Source: an uncultured Hyphomicrobiales bacterium (lineage in GTDB: Bacteria; Pseudomonadota; Alphaproteobacteria; Rhizobiales; Beijerinckiaceae). From it: DNA of 64,000 nt. The notes beneath the pieces are model-generated. The model ran no database searches, was not told the origin of the DNA, and was given only the letters and a program-made list of their open reading frames with translations. A program made the translations under genes and the position numbers. The stretch is taken from positions 1 through 64,000 of the forward strand of contig CAIOVE010000103.1 in the NCBI GenBank assembly GCA_903861645.1, in the 5' to 3' direction. Positions within the stretch are counted from its first letter, which is position 1. Every line of letters starts with the position of its first letter. Positions 37,070 to 47,365 of this stretch are shown piece by piece.

Positions 37070-37810
37070 ATGAACGTCATCATCACCGGCGGCGCAAGCG
37101 GCATTGGCCGCGCGACGGCGCAACGCCTCGCCAGGACGCGCCACGTCATCATCGCCGACCAGAACATCGACGGCGCGCGCGCGTTGGCCGCCGACTTGAA
37201 GGCCGCCGGGCACAAGGCCGACGCGGTCGAGGTCGACGTTTCCCGACGCGACTCCGTTTTCGCCATGGTCGATTTCGCCCGCTCGGTGGCGGGCCCCATC
37301 GACGCGCTGTTCAGCAACGCCGGCGTCAATCTGCGCTCGCCCGTGCAGGATATTTCCGAGGCCGAATGGGATCGCATGATGTCGATCCACGTGAAAGGCT
37401 GCTTCTTCTCGGCGCAAGCGGCGCTGCCCGACATGCTGGCGCGCGGCAATGGCGCCATCGTCAACACATCCTCCGATTTCGCCGTCATGGGCGTGGCCGG
37501 CATCGCGGCCTACTGCGCCGCCAAGGCGGCGATCTATTCGTTGACCAAATCGCTGGCGGCGGAATTCACGCCATCGGGCATTCGCGTCAACGCCATCGGA
37601 CCCGGGCCCATCGATACGCCGATCCTTCGCGCGGGCCGCACGCCAGAGGAATTCAAGGTCGTGGAAGCCAAGCACGCCGCGACCGTGCCGATCGGTCGCC
37701 TCGGCCAGCCCGACGAGGTCGCCGTCGTGGTGGAATATCTGCTGAGCGACCGCGCCTCCTACGTCAGCGGCACGATCATTCACCCCAATGGCGGCCAGTT
37801 GATCTGGTGA
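37070..37810 (+). CDS. Short-chain dehydrogenase/reductase (SDR)
   Basis: A 246-residue classical SDR with ITGGASGIG at the N-terminus, DQN after the second strand (NAD preference), FSNAGVN and the catalytic Ser with YCAAKAA. It follows the first SDR by 10 bp but differs enough from it that the two probably act on successive steps. It ends six bases before the convergent metH stop codon. Confidence 0.85.
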   Translation: MNVIITGGASGIGRATAQRLARTRHVIIADQNIDGARALAADLKAAGHKADAVEVDVSRRDSVFAMVDFARSVAGPIDALFSNAGVNLRSPVQDISEAEWDRMMSIHVKGCFFSAQAALPDMLARGNGAIVNTSSDFAVMGVAGIAAYCAAKAAIYSLTKSLAAEFTPSGIRVNAIGPGPIDTPILRAGRTPEEFKVVEAKHAATVPIGRLGQPDEVAVVVEYLLSDRASYVSGTIIHPNGGQLIW

Positions 37811-37816
37811 CGGCGG

Positions 37817-40800
37817 CTATTCAGCCGCGTCAACGATCGGGCCTCCCTCGGTCGCGCCGAAACCAGCTGGATCGTAGTTGAGCACAGGCGACAGCCAGCG
37901 CTCGACTTCGGCGATCGTCATGTTCTTGCGCGCCGCGTAGTCCTCCACCTGATCGCGCTCGACCTTGGCGACGCCGAAGTAATGCGCCTCGGGATGCGAG
38001 AGATACAGGCCGCTGACGGAAGAGCCAGGCCACATGGCAAAACTTTCCGTTAGCTTGACGCCGACGCGCGCCTCCGCGCCCAGCAGATTGAACAGCGTGG
38101 CTTTCTCGGTGTGATCCGGCTGCGCGGGATAGCCGGGCGCCGGACGGATGCCCCTGTACGCCTCGGACGCCAGTTCCTCCGCCGTCAGGCTTTCATCCGC
38201 CGCATAGGCCCAGAATTCCTTGCGCACGCGCTCGTGCATGCGCTCCGCGAAGGCCTCCGCGATGCGATCCGCCAGCGCCTTGACCATGATCGAACCGTAA
38301 TCGTCGTTGGCCTGGGCGAAGCGCGCGGAAATCTTCTCTTCCTCCGGCCCCGCCGTCACCACGAAGGCGCCGATCCAGTCGGGTTTGCCAGCGGGAGCGA
38401 CGAAATCAGCGAGGGCGACGTTGGGCCTTCCATCGCGCTTGGCGAGTTGCTGCCGCAACGTATGCAAGACGGCGAGTTTCTCGCCGCGCGACTCGCCCGT
38501 GTAGAGCGCGATGTCGTCGCCCACGGCGTTCGCGGGCCAGAAGCCAATCACGCCGCGCGGATTGAACCAGCGCTCGTCGACGATGCGCTTGAGCATGGCG
38601 CGCGCGTCGTCGAACAACTGCCGGGCGGCCTCGCCCTGCGCGGGATCGTCGAGCAAGGCGGGATAGCGGCCCTTGAGTTCCCAGGTCTGGAAAAACGGTG
38701 TCCAGTCGATATAGGGAACAAGCTCGGCGACGTCGTAATTGCGGAACACGCGCGTCCCCGTGAAAAGGGGCTTTGGCGGCGTGTATCCGTCCCAATCAGG
38801 CTTGAAGGCGTTGGCCCGCGCCCGCGCGAGGGGCAGGCGTTGCTTCTGCTGCTCGGAACGAGCATGCGCATCCGCGACCTTGCGGTATTCGGCTCGAATG
38901 GATTCCACATAGGCGCCGCGGGTTTCCCTGGAGAGCAGCGACGAGACAACGCCCACGGCGCGGCTCGCGTCGGTCACGTAGATCGCCTGACCGCGCGAAT
39001 AGTTCGGATGAATTTTGACCGCGGTATGCACGCGACTCGTGGTGGCGCCGCCAATCATCAGGGGAATGTCGAAGCCCTCGCGCTCCATCTCGCCCGCGAC
39101 GATGCACATCTCGTCGAGCGATGGCGTGATGAGGCCGGAAAGCCCGATGATATCGACCTTTTCGCGCCGCGCCGTTTCGAGAATCTTCGCGGCGGGCGTC
39201 ATCACGCCGAGGTCGATGACCTCGTAGTTATTGCAGGCGAGAACCACGCCGACGATATTCTTGCCGATGTCGTGGACGTCGCCCTTCACCGTCGCCATCA
39301 ATATCTTGCCGGCGGGTTCGCGCTCGCGCCCGCCCGCCAGACGCTCCGCCTCCATGTGCGGCATCAGCACAGCGACGGCGCGCTTCATCACCCGCGCCGA
39401 TTTGACCACCTGCGGCAGGAACATCTTGCCCGCGCCGAACAGGTCGCCGACGACATTCATCCCGGCCATCAACGGCCCCTCGATGACATCGAGCGGGCGA
39501 ACGGACTCCAGACGCGCCTCCTCGACATCCTGATCGACGAAGTCGGTCACGCCATTGACCAGCGCGTATTCAAGGCGCTTGGCGACGGGCTCGTCGCGCC
39601 AGGCGAGATCCTTTTCCTTCGACTCGACGCCCTTGCCCTTGAAGCGGTCCGCGATCGCAAGCAATCGCTCCGTCGAATCCGCTCGCCTGTTGAGCACCAC
39701 GTCCTCGCAGGCCTCGCGCAGTTCCGGATCGATCTTTTCATAAACGACGAGCGCGCCGGCGTTGACGATGCCCATGTCCATGCCAGCGGAAATGGCGTGG
39801 AACAGAAAGACGGAGTGCATGGCTTCGCGCACGGGGTCATTGCCGCGAAACGAGAACGACAGGTTAGAAACGCCGCCGGAAATATGGGCAAGCGGCATTT
39901 TTTCGCGGATGGCGCGCGCGGCCTCGATGAAGTCGACGCCGTAGTTGTCGTGTTCCTCGATGCCCGTCGCCACGGCGAAAATATTGGGATCGAAGATGAT
40001 GTCCTCGGGCGGGAACCCCACGAGGCGGGTCAAAACGTCGTAGGCGCGTCCGCAGATCTCGACCTTGCGCGCGAACGTGTCGGCCTGTCCCTTTTCGTCG
40101 AAGGCCATGACGACCACCGCCGCGCCATGACGGCGGACGATCCGCGCCTGTTCGATGAATTTCTCCTCGCCCTCCTTGAGGGAAATGGAATTGACGACGG
40201 CCTTGCCTTGCACGCATTTAAGGCCGGCTTCGATCACCTCGAACTTGGATGAATCGACCATGATCGGCACGCGGGCGATGTCGGGCTCCGAGGCGATCAG
40301 ATTCAGGAAATCCTTCATGGCGCGGGCGGAATCGAGCATTCCCTCGTCCATGTTGACATCGATGATCTGCGCGCCGTTGACCACCTGCTCGCGCGCCACG
40401 TCCAGCGCGGCTGAATATTCATTGTTCTTGATGAGCTTGCGAAAGCGCGCGGAGCCCGTGACGTTCGTGCGCTCGCCGACATTGACGAACCTGATGTCCT
40501 TGTTGAGCGTGAACGGCTCAAGCCCCGACAGGCGCAGCAACGGTTCGACGCGTGGCGGTCGCCGCGGGGACACACCCTTCACGCGATCGGCGAAGGCGCG
40601 GATATGCTCGGGCGTCGTGCCGCAACAACCGCCGATGATATTGACGATGCCCGCGTCGGCGAACTCGCCGAGCATGCCGGCCATGTATTCCGGGCTCTCG
40701 TCGTAAAGGCCGAATTCGTTGGGCAAGCCCGCGTTGGGATAGGCGACGACCAGCGTGTCGGCGAGGCGCGAGATATCGGCCACGTGCTGCCGAAGCTCGC

Positions 40801-41575
40801 GCGCGCCCAGCGCGCAGTTGAAGCCCACCGCGAAAGGTTCCGCGTGCCGCACGGAATTCCAGAAAGCCGCGGGCGTCTGGCCCGAAAGCGTGCGCCCGGA
40901 AAGGTCGGTGATCGTGCCCGAGAGGATAATGGGCAATTTCACGCCAACGGCGTCGAAGGCTTCCCATACGCCAAACATCGCCGCCTTGGCGTTCAGCGTG
41001 TCGAAAATGGTCTCGATGATGATCGCGTCGGCGCCGCCCTCGACAAGCGCGCGCGTGGCCACGGCATAGGCGCCGCGCAGTTCATCGAACGTCACCGCGC
41101 GGTAGCCGGGATCGTTGACGTCCGGCGATATGGACGCCGTGCGGTTGGTCGGGCCCAGCGCGCCGCACACGAAACGGCGGCGACCATCCTTCGCCTCGGC
41201 GAGATCGGCCGCCTCGCGAGCCAGGCGCGCGCCCTCGAAATTGAGATCGACGACGGCCTGTTCAAGACCGTAATCGGCCTGCGCGATGGTGGTGGACGAA
41301 AACGTGTTCGTCTCGACGAGGTCCGCGCCAGCAAGAAAATAGGCGAGGTGAATATCGCGCACCGCGTCGGGCTGGCTCAGGTTTAGAATGTCATTGTTGC
41401 CCTTGAGATCGCGACCATGATCGCGAAAACGCGCGCCGCGAAATCCCGCCTCGTCGAGACGCAAGTCCTGGATCATGGTGCCCATGGCGCCGTCGAGCAC
41501 GAGAATGCGCTCGCGCGCCGCTTGCGTGAGCGCCGCGCGAACCGCGCGGCCATCGGCGATGCGTGACGCGGTCAT
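37817..41575 (-). CDS. metH: Cobalamin-dependent methionine synthase
   Basis: A 1252-residue MetH of normal full length, catalysing methyl transfer from 5-methyltetrahydrofolate to homocysteine. Domains in order: homocysteine-binding barrel (to about 340, zinc cysteines in GFNCALG and GGCCGTT), pterin-binding barrel (about 360-630, [13 protein letters not shown]), cobalamin-binding module (about 650-890, [11 protein letters not shown] with the cobalt-ligating His) and the AdoMet reactivation domain (about 900-1235, [12 protein letters not shown]). The ATG at 41575 overlaps the metF stop (ATGA). It is the last gene of the arsR-methyltransferase/metF/metH operon. No cobalamin riboswitch was seen ahead of the operon. 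Confidence 0.97.
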   Translation of the reverse strand: MTASRIADGRAVRAALTQAARERILVLDGAMGTMIQDLRLDEAGFRGARFRDHGRDLKGNNDILNLSQPDAVRDIHLAYFLAGADLVETNTFSSTTIAQADYGLEQAVVDLNFEGARLAREAADLAEAKDGRRRFVCGALGPTNRTASISPDVNDPGYRAVTFDELRGAYAVATRALVEGGADAIIIETIFDTLNAKAAMFGVWEAFDAVGVKLPIILSGTITDLSGRTLSGQTPAAFWNSVRHAEPFAVGFNCALGARELRQHVADISRLADTLVVAYPNAGLPNEFGLYDESPEYMAGMLGEFADAGIVNIIGGCCGTTPEHIRAFADRVKGVSPRRPPRVEPLLRLSGLEPFTLNKDIRFVNVGERTNVTGSARFRKLIKNNEYSAALDVAREQVVNGAQIIDVNMDEGMLDSARAMKDFLNLIASEPDIARVPIMVDSSKFEVIEAGLKCVQGKAVVNSISLKEGEEKFIEQARIVRRHGAAVVVMAFDEKGQADTFARKVEICGRAYDVLTRLVGFPPEDIIFDPNIFAVATGIEEHDNYGVDFIEAARAIREKMPLAHISGGVSNLSFSFRGNDPVREAMHSVFLFHAISAGMDMGIVNAGALVVYEKIDPELREACEDVVLNRRADSTERLLAIADRFKGKGVESKEKDLAWRDEPVAKRLEYALVNGVTDFVDQDVEEARLESVRPLDVIEGPLMAGMNVVGDLFGAGKMFLPQVVKSARVMKRAVAVLMPHMEAERLAGGREREPAGKILMATVKGDVHDIGKNIVGVVLACNNYEVIDLGVMTPAAKILETARREKVDIIGLSGLITPSLDEMCIVAGEMEREGFDIPLMIGGATTSRVHTAVKIHPNYSRGQAIYVTDASRAVGVVSSLLSRETRGAYVESIRAEYRKVADAHARSEQQKQRLPLARARANAFKPDWDGYTPPKPLFTGTRVFRNYDVAELVPYIDWTPFFQTWELKGRYPALLDDPAQGEAARQLFDDARAMLKRIVDERWFNPRGVIGFWPANAVGDDIALYTGESRGEKLAVLHTLRQQLAKRDGRPNVALADFVAPAGKPDWIGAFVVTAGPEEEKISARFAQANDDYGSIMVKALADRIAEAFAERMHERVRKEFWAYAADESLTAEELASEAYRGIRPAPGYPAQPDHTEKATLFNLLGAEARVGVKLTESFAMWPGSSVSGLYLSHPEAHYFGVAKVERDQVEDYAARKNMTIAEVERWLSPVLNYDPAGFGATEGGPIVDAAE

Positions 41576-42480
41576 GGCGCGACCCCTTGTTCGGCGGGCG
41601 CGCGAACGCCCAGCAGATGGCAAACGGCGAACACGAGATCCGCCTTGTTCATGGTGTAGAAATGCAGATCGGTGACGCCGTGATCGACGAGGTCGATGGC
41701 CTGCTCGGCGGCGACGGCAGCCGCGATCAGTCGGCGCGTCGCGGGATCGTCGTCGAGCCCCTCGAAGCGTTGCGCCAGCCAGTTTGGCATGGTCGCGCCC
41801 GTCTTGGCGGCGAAGGACGCCGTCTGTCGGAAATTCTGCACGGGCACGATTCCCGGCAGGATGGGAATATGGACGCCGCGCGCGCGGGCGCGATCAAGAA
41901 AACGAAAGTAATGCGCGTTATCAAAGAAGAATTGCGTGATGGCGCGCGTCGCGCCCGCGTCGATCTTCGCCTTGAGCACGTCAATGTCCTGGTCGATCGT
42001 CGCGCTCTCGGGATGCTTTTCCGGATAGGCCGATACGGTGATGTCAAAATCGGCGATGCGTCGAATGCCCCTCACGAGATCGGTCGAGGTCGCGTAACCA
42101 TCGGGATGCGCCTCGAACCGCGAGCCCAGACCACCCGCGGGATCGCCTCGCAGCGCCACGATGTGACGGACGCCAGCGTTCCAGTAACCGCGAATGACCG
42201 AATCCACTTCGGCGCGACCCGCCGCGACGCAGGTCAGATGCGCGGCGGGGCGGATCATCGTTTCCTTCACGATGCGCGAAACGGTCGCGTGGGTGCGTTC
42301 GCGCGTCGATCCGCCCGCGCCGTAAGTGATCGAAATGAACTTCGGCCGCAATGGGGCGAGGCGCGTGATCGCCTCCCACAATTGCGTGTCCATTTCCGGC
42401 GTTTTCGGCGGAAAGAACTCAAACGAAACCTTGACGGCGCCCGCGCCCGAGCGGCTGGCGCGCTGGATATCGTCGGCCAT
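41572..42480 (-). CDS. metF: 5,10-methylenetetrahydrofolate reductase
   Basis: A 302-residue flavoprotein that reduces 5,10-methylene- to 5-methyltetrahydrofolate, the methyl donor for MetH. It has SFEFFPPKT at the N-terminus (catalytic Glu), [24 protein letters not shown] and ALRGDPAGG, all standard. It lies between the ArsR-methyltransferase fusion and metH, touching both by ATGA overlaps, so the three are translationally coupled. Confidence 0.96.
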   Translation of the reverse strand: MADDIQRASRSGAGAVKVSFEFFPPKTPEMDTQLWEAITRLAPLRPKFISITYGAGGSTRERTHATVSRIVKETMIRPAAHLTCVAAGRAEVDSVIRGYWNAGVRHIVALRGDPAGGLGSRFEAHPDGYATSTDLVRGIRRIADFDITVSAYPEKHPESATIDQDIDVLKAKIDAGATRAITQFFFDNAHYFRFLDRARARGVHIPILPGIVPVQNFRQTASFAAKTGATMPNWLAQRFEGLDDDPATRRLIAAAVAAEQAIDLVDHGVTDLHFYTMNKADLVFAVCHLLGVRAPAEQGVAP

Positions 42481-43490
42481 CACGCCATCTCCGTTTGAGA
42501 AAGGGGCGGCGCGTCGCCGCGCATGCGCTGGTCGAGCCCGACCCATATGGAAACCGTCAGCCGTTCAGCGTCGCCCTTCGCGGGCTTGAGTTCGCGATGT
42601 TCGATTGGCAGCAACCCCGCCTCGCGCATGAAGTCGGCGATCTCCGTCGCGGTGAAACCAAGGCGTCGATGAGCGTGCTGCTCGCGCAGGAACTCATGGG
42701 AATGCGGCGCGAAGTCGACGACGATCAACCGTCCTCCCGGCCGCAGCACGCGCGCCGCCTCGCGCACCGCCCGCGCGGGATCGTCGAGGTAATGCAATAC
42801 CCGGTGAATCAACACGAGATCGTGCCGGTCGCGCTCGACCGGCAGCGCGTAGATATCGCCTTGCCGGAGGATGACGTTGCGCAGCCCCGCCCGTTCAAGT
42901 CGCGAGCGCGCGACATTCAGCATCGCCGGGCTTTGGTCCACGCCGATCGCCCGATCGGCCAGCGGCGCGACTAGCTCGAGCATCCGGCCAGTGCCCGTGC
43001 CCAGATCGAGCATCGAAGCCAGCGAGCCGGCGCCCACGACCTCGAGAATGGCGGCCTCGACCTTGTCCTCGGTCACGTGCAGGGAACGGATGCGGTCCCA
43101 TTCCGGCGCATGATCCGCGAAATAACGCGCGGCCAACTCGGCCCGCGCCCGTCGCGCTTCCTCCAGCCGGGTCCGGTCGCTGGTCAGCATGGGGTCGGCA
43201 AGTTCGATGCGCGCCAGAATGTCGCGCGCCAGTTCCCCTCGCGCGCCACGATCGGCGAGGCGAAAAAACGCCCAGGCGCCCTCGCGGTGCCGTTCCACGA
43301 GGCCGGCTTCGACAAGCAGTTTAAGATGGCGGGAAATGCGCGGTTGCGACTGGCCGAGGATGGTCACGAGTTCGCTCACCGTCAGTTCCGCCTCGGCAAG
43401 CAGGGCGAGCAGCCGAAGCCGAGTGATTTCCGCGGCGGCCTCAAGCCCTGCCAGAATGACGGGAAATGGCGCTTGCGATGGGAATTTCAT
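42480..43490 (-). CDS. ArsR-type regulator fused to SAM-dependent methyltransferase
   Basis: A 336-residue two-domain protein: an ArsR winged helix (about 10-90; LTVSELVTILGQSQPRISRHLKLLVEAGLV) and a class I methyltransferase domain (about 140-330; LDLGTGTGRMLEL, then GVDQS and GDIYALPV). Fusions of this type sit in front of metF-metH in many alphaproteobacteria and are thought to sense the SAM/SAH state; the SahR regulators of the methionine cycle are ArsR proteins. Whether this domain still methylates anything is unknown. The palindrome just upstream suggests autoregulation of the whole operon. Confidence 0.88.
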   Translation of the reverse strand: MKFPSQAPFPVILAGLEAAAEITRLRLLALLAEAELTVSELVTILGQSQPRISRHLKLLVEAGLVERHREGAWAFFRLADRGARGELARDILARIELADPMLTSDRTRLEEARRARAELAARYFADHAPEWDRIRSLHVTEDKVEAAILEVVGAGSLASMLDLGTGTGRMLELVAPLADRAIGVDQSPAMLNVARSRLERAGLRNVILRQGDIYALPVERDRHDLVLIHRVLHYLDDPARAVREAARVLRPGGRLIVVDFAPHSHEFLREQHAHRRLGFTATEIADFMREAGLLPIEHRELKPAKGDAERLTVSIWVGLDQRMRGDAPPLSQTEMA

Positions 43491-43504
43491 GGATCACCAA
43501 GTTA

Positions 43505-43526
43505 GATATAAAGATATGTTTATATC
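43505..43526. promoter_or_regulatory. 22-bp palindromic operator candidate for the methionine-cycle operon
   Basis: The left arm GATATAAAGAT and the right arm ATGTTTATATC match as an inverted repeat except for one base pair near the centre. The site lies 15 bp before the ATG of the ArsR-methyltransferase gene, in a strikingly AT-rich patch, and also upstream of the divergent GST gene. Binding here would block the operon start. A further ATATC half-site follows at about 43534. Assignment to the adjacent ArsR-type protein is inferred. Confidence 0.6.
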
Positions 43527-43660
43527 AAACTGAATATCTAGACAAGTGGGCCTTTGGGCGTTCGCTCACTATTCTCGACGGGGTCGGCCCGATCCGCGCG
43601 CCGGTGGCGTCGCGTCGGCATCTGTGGAACGATGCGGCAAATCATCGGGGAGGTTATGAA

Positions 43661-44464
43661 TTGCTGACGCTCTATCACGCCGACACGGCGGTCTGCGCGG
43701 CCAAGGTGCGCGTGACGCTCGCGGAAAAAGGCCTGAAATTCGAAGGACGTCTGCTCGACCTCCACAAGGGCGACCAGTTCCAGCCCGAATACCGCAAGCT
43801 TAACCCGAACGCGGTCGTCCCGACCCTTGTCGATGGCGATCGCGTCATCACCGAATCCACCATCATCAACGAATATCTGGATGAAATCGCGCCAACGCCC
43901 CCGCTGCGGCCAGCGGACGCCTTTGGCCGCGCGCGCATGCGCCTGTGGACCAAACGCGAGGATTATATCCACGACGCCATCAATACGATGACCACGGCGA
44001 TCGTTTTCCGCGCCGACCTTATGACGAAGCCGCCGGAGGAGCGGCGCAAGCGCTACGAGAACATTCCCGACCCCAACAAGCGCGAGAAATGGCGCCAGTT
44101 GCTGGAGCATGGGCTCGATTCACCCATCGTCGCCGACGCGCTGTCGCGGTTCAACAAGCTGTTTCGCGACATGGAAAAGGCGTTGGCCAATGGCCCATGG
44201 CTTTGCGGCGACGCCTTCACCCTCGCCGACATAGGTTTCATCTCATTTTTCTCGCGCATGGGAGCCATGGAATCGGCGGGCATATGGCGCGCGCATTATC
44301 CGCGCGTCGCCGACTGGTACGAGCGCTGCAAGGCGCGACCGAGCTTCGGGATCGCGATCACCGGTTACATTCCCGAGGCGCGCGCCGCGCATTTCACGCG
44401 CGTATCGGCGCCCTTGCGGACCAAGGTCGAAGCGGCCTTCGCGCAAGCCATGACCATCGCCTGA
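43661..44464 (+). CDS. Glutathione S-transferase family protein
   Basis: A 267-residue GST: LYHADTAVCAAKVRVTLAEKGL at the N-terminus with Cys in the loop, NPNAVVPTLVDGD (cis-Pro), ESTIINEYLDE, then a helical domain with LCGDAFTLADIGF. It is longer than typical because of an extended region at 110-160. I place the start at a TTG (43661), eight bases after GGGAGG, because the frame upstream has no family match. It heads a plus-strand run leading to the E1 alpha/beta genes 14 bp downstream. Confidence 0.8.
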   Translation: MLTLYHADTAVCAAKVRVTLAEKGLKFEGRLLDLHKGDQFQPEYRKLNPNAVVPTLVDGDRVITESTIINEYLDEIAPTPPLRPADAFGRARMRLWTKREDYIHDAINTMTTAIVFRADLMTKPPEERRKRYENIPDPNKREKWRQLLEHGLDSPIVADALSRFNKLFRDMEKALANGPWLCGDAFTLADIGFISFFSRMGAMESAGIWRAHYPRVADWYERCKARPSFGIAITGYIPEARAAHFTRVSAPLRTKVEAAFAQAMTIA

Positions 44465-44478
44465 CACCGGAGCGAAAC

Positions 44479-45501
44479 GTGACAAAGCCCCAGACCGACG
44501 ATCTCCGATGGAAGCTTTTCGAGACCATGCTGCTGATGCGGCGGTTCGAGGAATCCGTCTCGCGGCTCAATGAACAGAAGCACTTCACGGGCCACTATCA
44601 TCTCTATATCGGCGAGGAAGCGACGGGCTCGGCGGCCATGGCCTGCCTTGAGCCGCGCGACACGATTACCACGACCCACCGCAATCACGGCCACGTCATC
44701 GCGCGCGGCGCCGATCCCGGCGCTGCCCTGGCGGAAATCCTCGGACGCGCGGGCGGACTGAATGGCGGCCGCGGCGGCACGATCCATCTCTGCGATCCGG
44801 CGCTTGGTTTTCTGTCGACGTCGGGCATCGTCGGCGGCTCGATCAGCATGGGCAGCGGCGGGGCCTTCGCGCGCAAGATGAAAAAGGACGGCTCCATTCA
44901 CATGGCCTTCTTTGGCGACAGCGCGCTCGAGGAAGGCGTCGCCTTCGAGGCGCTGAACATCGCCGCCCTCTGGAAACTGCCTTGCGTCTTTCTATGCGAG
45001 AACAACAGCGCGGAAGCCTGGGCGCCTGGCAGCGGCGGCTACACCACGCTTGTTCACGCCGCGCACGATCTGCGCGCCATTCCCGCGGCGCTCGGCATTC
45101 CCACTACCCGCGTCGATGGCGTCGACGTCGACGCGTGCCACGCGGCGATCATGGAGGGCGTCGCCCGGTGCCGCGCCGGCGAAGGCCCGGTCTTCATAGA
45201 GGCGATGACCAAGCGCTGGGCCGGAAGCGCGCCCCTGTGGCCGGAGCTGTCGACGGGCGTCACCGATCTGCGCATGGCGACGGGCGAGGCGTCGACCACG
45301 GGCGAGCATCACGCATGGTTTGAACATGACGACCCCGTGCTGCGGCTGGCGCGCACGCTATTGGCGGGGGCCCCAGCGAACAAGGCGCGCGTTTTCGACA
45401 TGGACGCGCGCGTTCGCGCGCGCATGGCCGAAGCCGAGGCTTTCGCCATCGCCAGCCCGTCGCCCGCCGCGGCGACCTTGCTCGACCACGTCTTCGCCTG
45501 A
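44479..45501 (+). CDS. 2-oxoacid (pyruvate/acetoin-type) dehydrogenase E1 alpha subunit
   Basis: A 340-residue ThDP-binding E1 alpha subunit. The ThDP/magnesium motif is GDSALEEGVAFEALNIAAL...CENN (from about residue 154), and THRNHGHVIARG with its active-site His is present. It starts with a GTG after CGGAGCG. The beta subunit follows 11 bp downstream. No E2 acyltransferase or E3 gene is in the window, so the complex either borrows these from elsewhere or the E1 works alone on an unusual substrate. Confidence 0.87.
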   Translation: MTKPQTDDLRWKLFETMLLMRRFEESVSRLNEQKHFTGHYHLYIGEEATGSAAMACLEPRDTITTTHRNHGHVIARGADPGAALAEILGRAGGLNGGRGGTIHLCDPALGFLSTSGIVGGSISMGSGGAFARKMKKDGSIHMAFFGDSALEEGVAFEALNIAALWKLPCVFLCENNSAEAWAPGSGGYTTLVHAAHDLRAIPAALGIPTTRVDGVDVDACHAAIMEGVARCRAGEGPVFIEAMTKRWAGSAPLWPELSTGVTDLRMATGEASTTGEHHAWFEHDDPVLRLARTLLAGAPANKARVFDMDARVRARMAEAEAFAIASPSPAAATLLDHVFA

Positions 45502-45512
45502 GGTATCAACCC

Positions 45513-46487
45513 ATGTCCGAACACATGAGCATTGCTCAGGCGCTTATCGCGGCCATCGCCGACGCCATGGCCGAGGATCCGATGGTTTGTCTGCTCGGTT
45601 CGCCCCTCGGCCTCGGGCCGCAGCGCATGCTGATGAACGGATTGCGCGAGGCGCACCCGGATCGCGTGCTTGATCCGCCCACCTGCGAGGCCGGCAACGC
45701 GGCGCTCGGCGTCGGCGCGGCCATGGGCGGCGCGCGCCCCTTCGTCGATCTGTCGACGGGCAGCTTTTCGTTTCTGGCGTTCTCGCAAATCGTCAACGAA
45801 GCCGCCGTCGCCCATTACATGTCGAATGGCAAGGTGCGCGTGCCCGTCACCTATCATACGCTGGAAGGCGTGCGCGGCGGCGGCGCGCCGCAACACAGCC
45901 AGAATGTCCACGCGCTGTTCTGGAACGCCTCGGGTCTTGAAATGCTCGCGCCCGCGACGCCCGCCGACATGTACGGGCTCGCGCGCTCCGCCATCGCGAG
46001 CGACAATCCAACCTTCATCATGGGGCATGCGAAGCTGCTTGGCCTCGAAGGCCCCGTTCCCGAACGCAAGGCCGTTCCCATCGGCAAGGCCGACATCAAA
46101 CGTCGGGGGCGCGACGTGACCATCGTCGCCATCCATCTCATGGTGCATCCCGCGCTCGCCGCCGCCGAGGCGCTCGCGAAAGAAGGAATTGACGTCGAGG
46201 TGGTCGACCCCCGCACGCTCGCCCCGCTCGACGAGGCGACCATTCTCTCTTCCGTCGCGAAAACCGGACGCCTCGTCGTCGTGGATGAAGCCCCGCTGCA
46301 AGGCTCCATCGCCTCGGGCATCGCGGGCATGGTGGCGGAGCGTGGATTCCATTCCCTGAAGGCGCCGATACAGCGCGTGGCGCGACCGGACGCGCCCGTG
46401 GCTTTCGCCGCAGGTCTCGAGGCGTTGCTGGTTCCCACCGCGGAAACAATCGCCGCGGCCGTGAAACGAACCCTGTCGACGTCGTGA
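45513..46487 (+). CDS. 2-oxoacid (pyruvate/acetoin-type) dehydrogenase E1 beta subunit
   Basis: A 324-residue transketolase-like beta subunit: LLGSPLGLGPQRMLMNGL, a catalytic-region Glu in DPPTCEAGNAALGVGAAM, then the C-terminal domain VEVVDPRTLAPLDEATI. Together with the alpha subunit it forms an alpha2beta2 E1. It is followed after 58 bp, which hold a palindrome, by an ABC importer operon. Confidence 0.87.
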   Translation: MSEHMSIAQALIAAIADAMAEDPMVCLLGSPLGLGPQRMLMNGLREAHPDRVLDPPTCEAGNAALGVGAAMGGARPFVDLSTGSFSFLAFSQIVNEAAVAHYMSNGKVRVPVTYHTLEGVRGGGAPQHSQNVHALFWNASGLEMLAPATPADMYGLARSAIASDNPTFIMGHAKLLGLEGPVPERKAVPIGKADIKRRGRDVTIVAIHLMVHPALAAAEALAKEGIDVEVVDPRTLAPLDEATILSSVAKTGRLVVVDEAPLQGSIASGIAGMVAERGFHSLKAPIQRVARPDAPVAFAAGLEALLVPTAETIAAAVKRTLSTS

Positions 46488-46505
46488 GACTGGCGCGCGA
46501 CGGTG

Positions 46506-46524
46506 TGATCAATTAAATTCATCA
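46506..46524. promoter_or_regulatory. 19-bp imperfect palindrome ahead of the ABC importer operon
   Basis: TGATCAATT, a central A and AATTCATCA pair as an inverted repeat with a single mismatch. The site lies 21 bp before the ABC ATPase start and 18 bp after the E1 beta stop, in an AT-rich gap that stands out from the GC-rich surroundings. It looks like an operator separating the importer from the dehydrogenase genes. No regulator gene is adjacent. Confidence 0.45.
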
Positions 46525-46545
46525 AAAGGGTGGGAGCGCGCGCGC

Positions 46546-47364
46546 ATGGCGTACGTGGAGGCAGGTAAAACGCGCCCCGGCGAAATGGCCGCGCGGTCGT
46601 CCACGCCGGCCCTGAGCCTGCGTGATGTCTCCGTCGTCTTTGGCGCGGCGACCAATCGCCCCGTGCTGACCGACATCAGCTTTGACGTGCGCGAGGGCGA
46701 GTTCCTTTGCATCGTCGGCCCCTCCGGTTGCGGAAAGACGACCCTTTTGCGCATGCTGGCGGGTCTGCACGCGCCAACCTCCGGCGCGATCGAATTCGGC
46801 GGCAAGCCGATCCGCGGTCCCTCGCGCGAGCGCGCCATCGTCTTTCAAGATTACAATAACGCGCTGTTGCCTTGGCGAACGGTGGCGGACAACATCGCCT
46901 TGCCGCTGGAGCGCCACGTCGCCTCGCGCGCCGAGCGCGATGAACGCGTCGCCGCGCTCATCTCCAAAATGAAGCTGGAGCACGCGGCGCGGCAATTCCC
47001 GCCGCAATTGTCAGGCGGCATGCAACAGCGCGTGCAGATCGCCCGCTGCCTCGCCCAGCGGCCACGCATGATGTTGATGGATGAGCCGTTCGGCGCGCTC
47101 GACGCCATCACGCGCCAGACCTTGCAGGATGAACTGATGGCGCTCTCGGCGGAGCAGCGGACGACCACCGTTTTCATCACCCACGATCTCGAGGAAGCGA
47201 TCTACCTTGGCGACCGGGTCTTCGTGCTTGCCGCGAATCCGGGGCGGCTGATCGAAACGATAGAGGTGGGATTGCCGCGCCCGCGCAATCAGCTCACGAC
47301 GCGCGAGGATCAGAAATTCCTGGCGCATCGCCACCGCCTGTTCGGCCTGTTGCAGGGCCACTGA
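46546..47364 (+). CDS. ABC importer ATPase (nitrate/sulfonate/taurine type)
   Basis: A 272-residue ATPase: Walker A GPSGCGKTT, Q-loop VFQDYNNALLPWRTV, signature LSGGMQQR, Walker B MMLMDEPFGALD and switch THDLEEA. It is first of a complete importer set (ATPase, two permeases, binding protein). GGTGGGAG precedes the ATG. Substrate unknown. Confidence 0.9.
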   Translation: MAYVEAGKTRPGEMAARSSTPALSLRDVSVVFGAATNRPVLTDISFDVREGEFLCIVGPSGCGKTTLLRMLAGLHAPTSGAIEFGGKPIRGPSRERAIVFQDYNNALLPWRTVADNIALPLERHVASRAERDERVAALISKMKLEHAARQFPPQLSGGMQQRVQIARCLAQRPRMMLMDEPFGALDAITRQTLQDELMALSAEQRTTTVFITHDLEEAIYLGDRVFVLAANPGRLIETIEVGLPRPRNQLTTREDQKFLAHRHRLFGLLQGH

Positions 47365-47365
47365 C

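Noticed and set aside
38111-40252. 713-residue open frame on the plus strand inside metH
   Set aside because: It is antisense to an unmistakable, full-length metH and its residues (repeated RRH, LDD, HR runs) match nothing. It is a codon-bias shadow.
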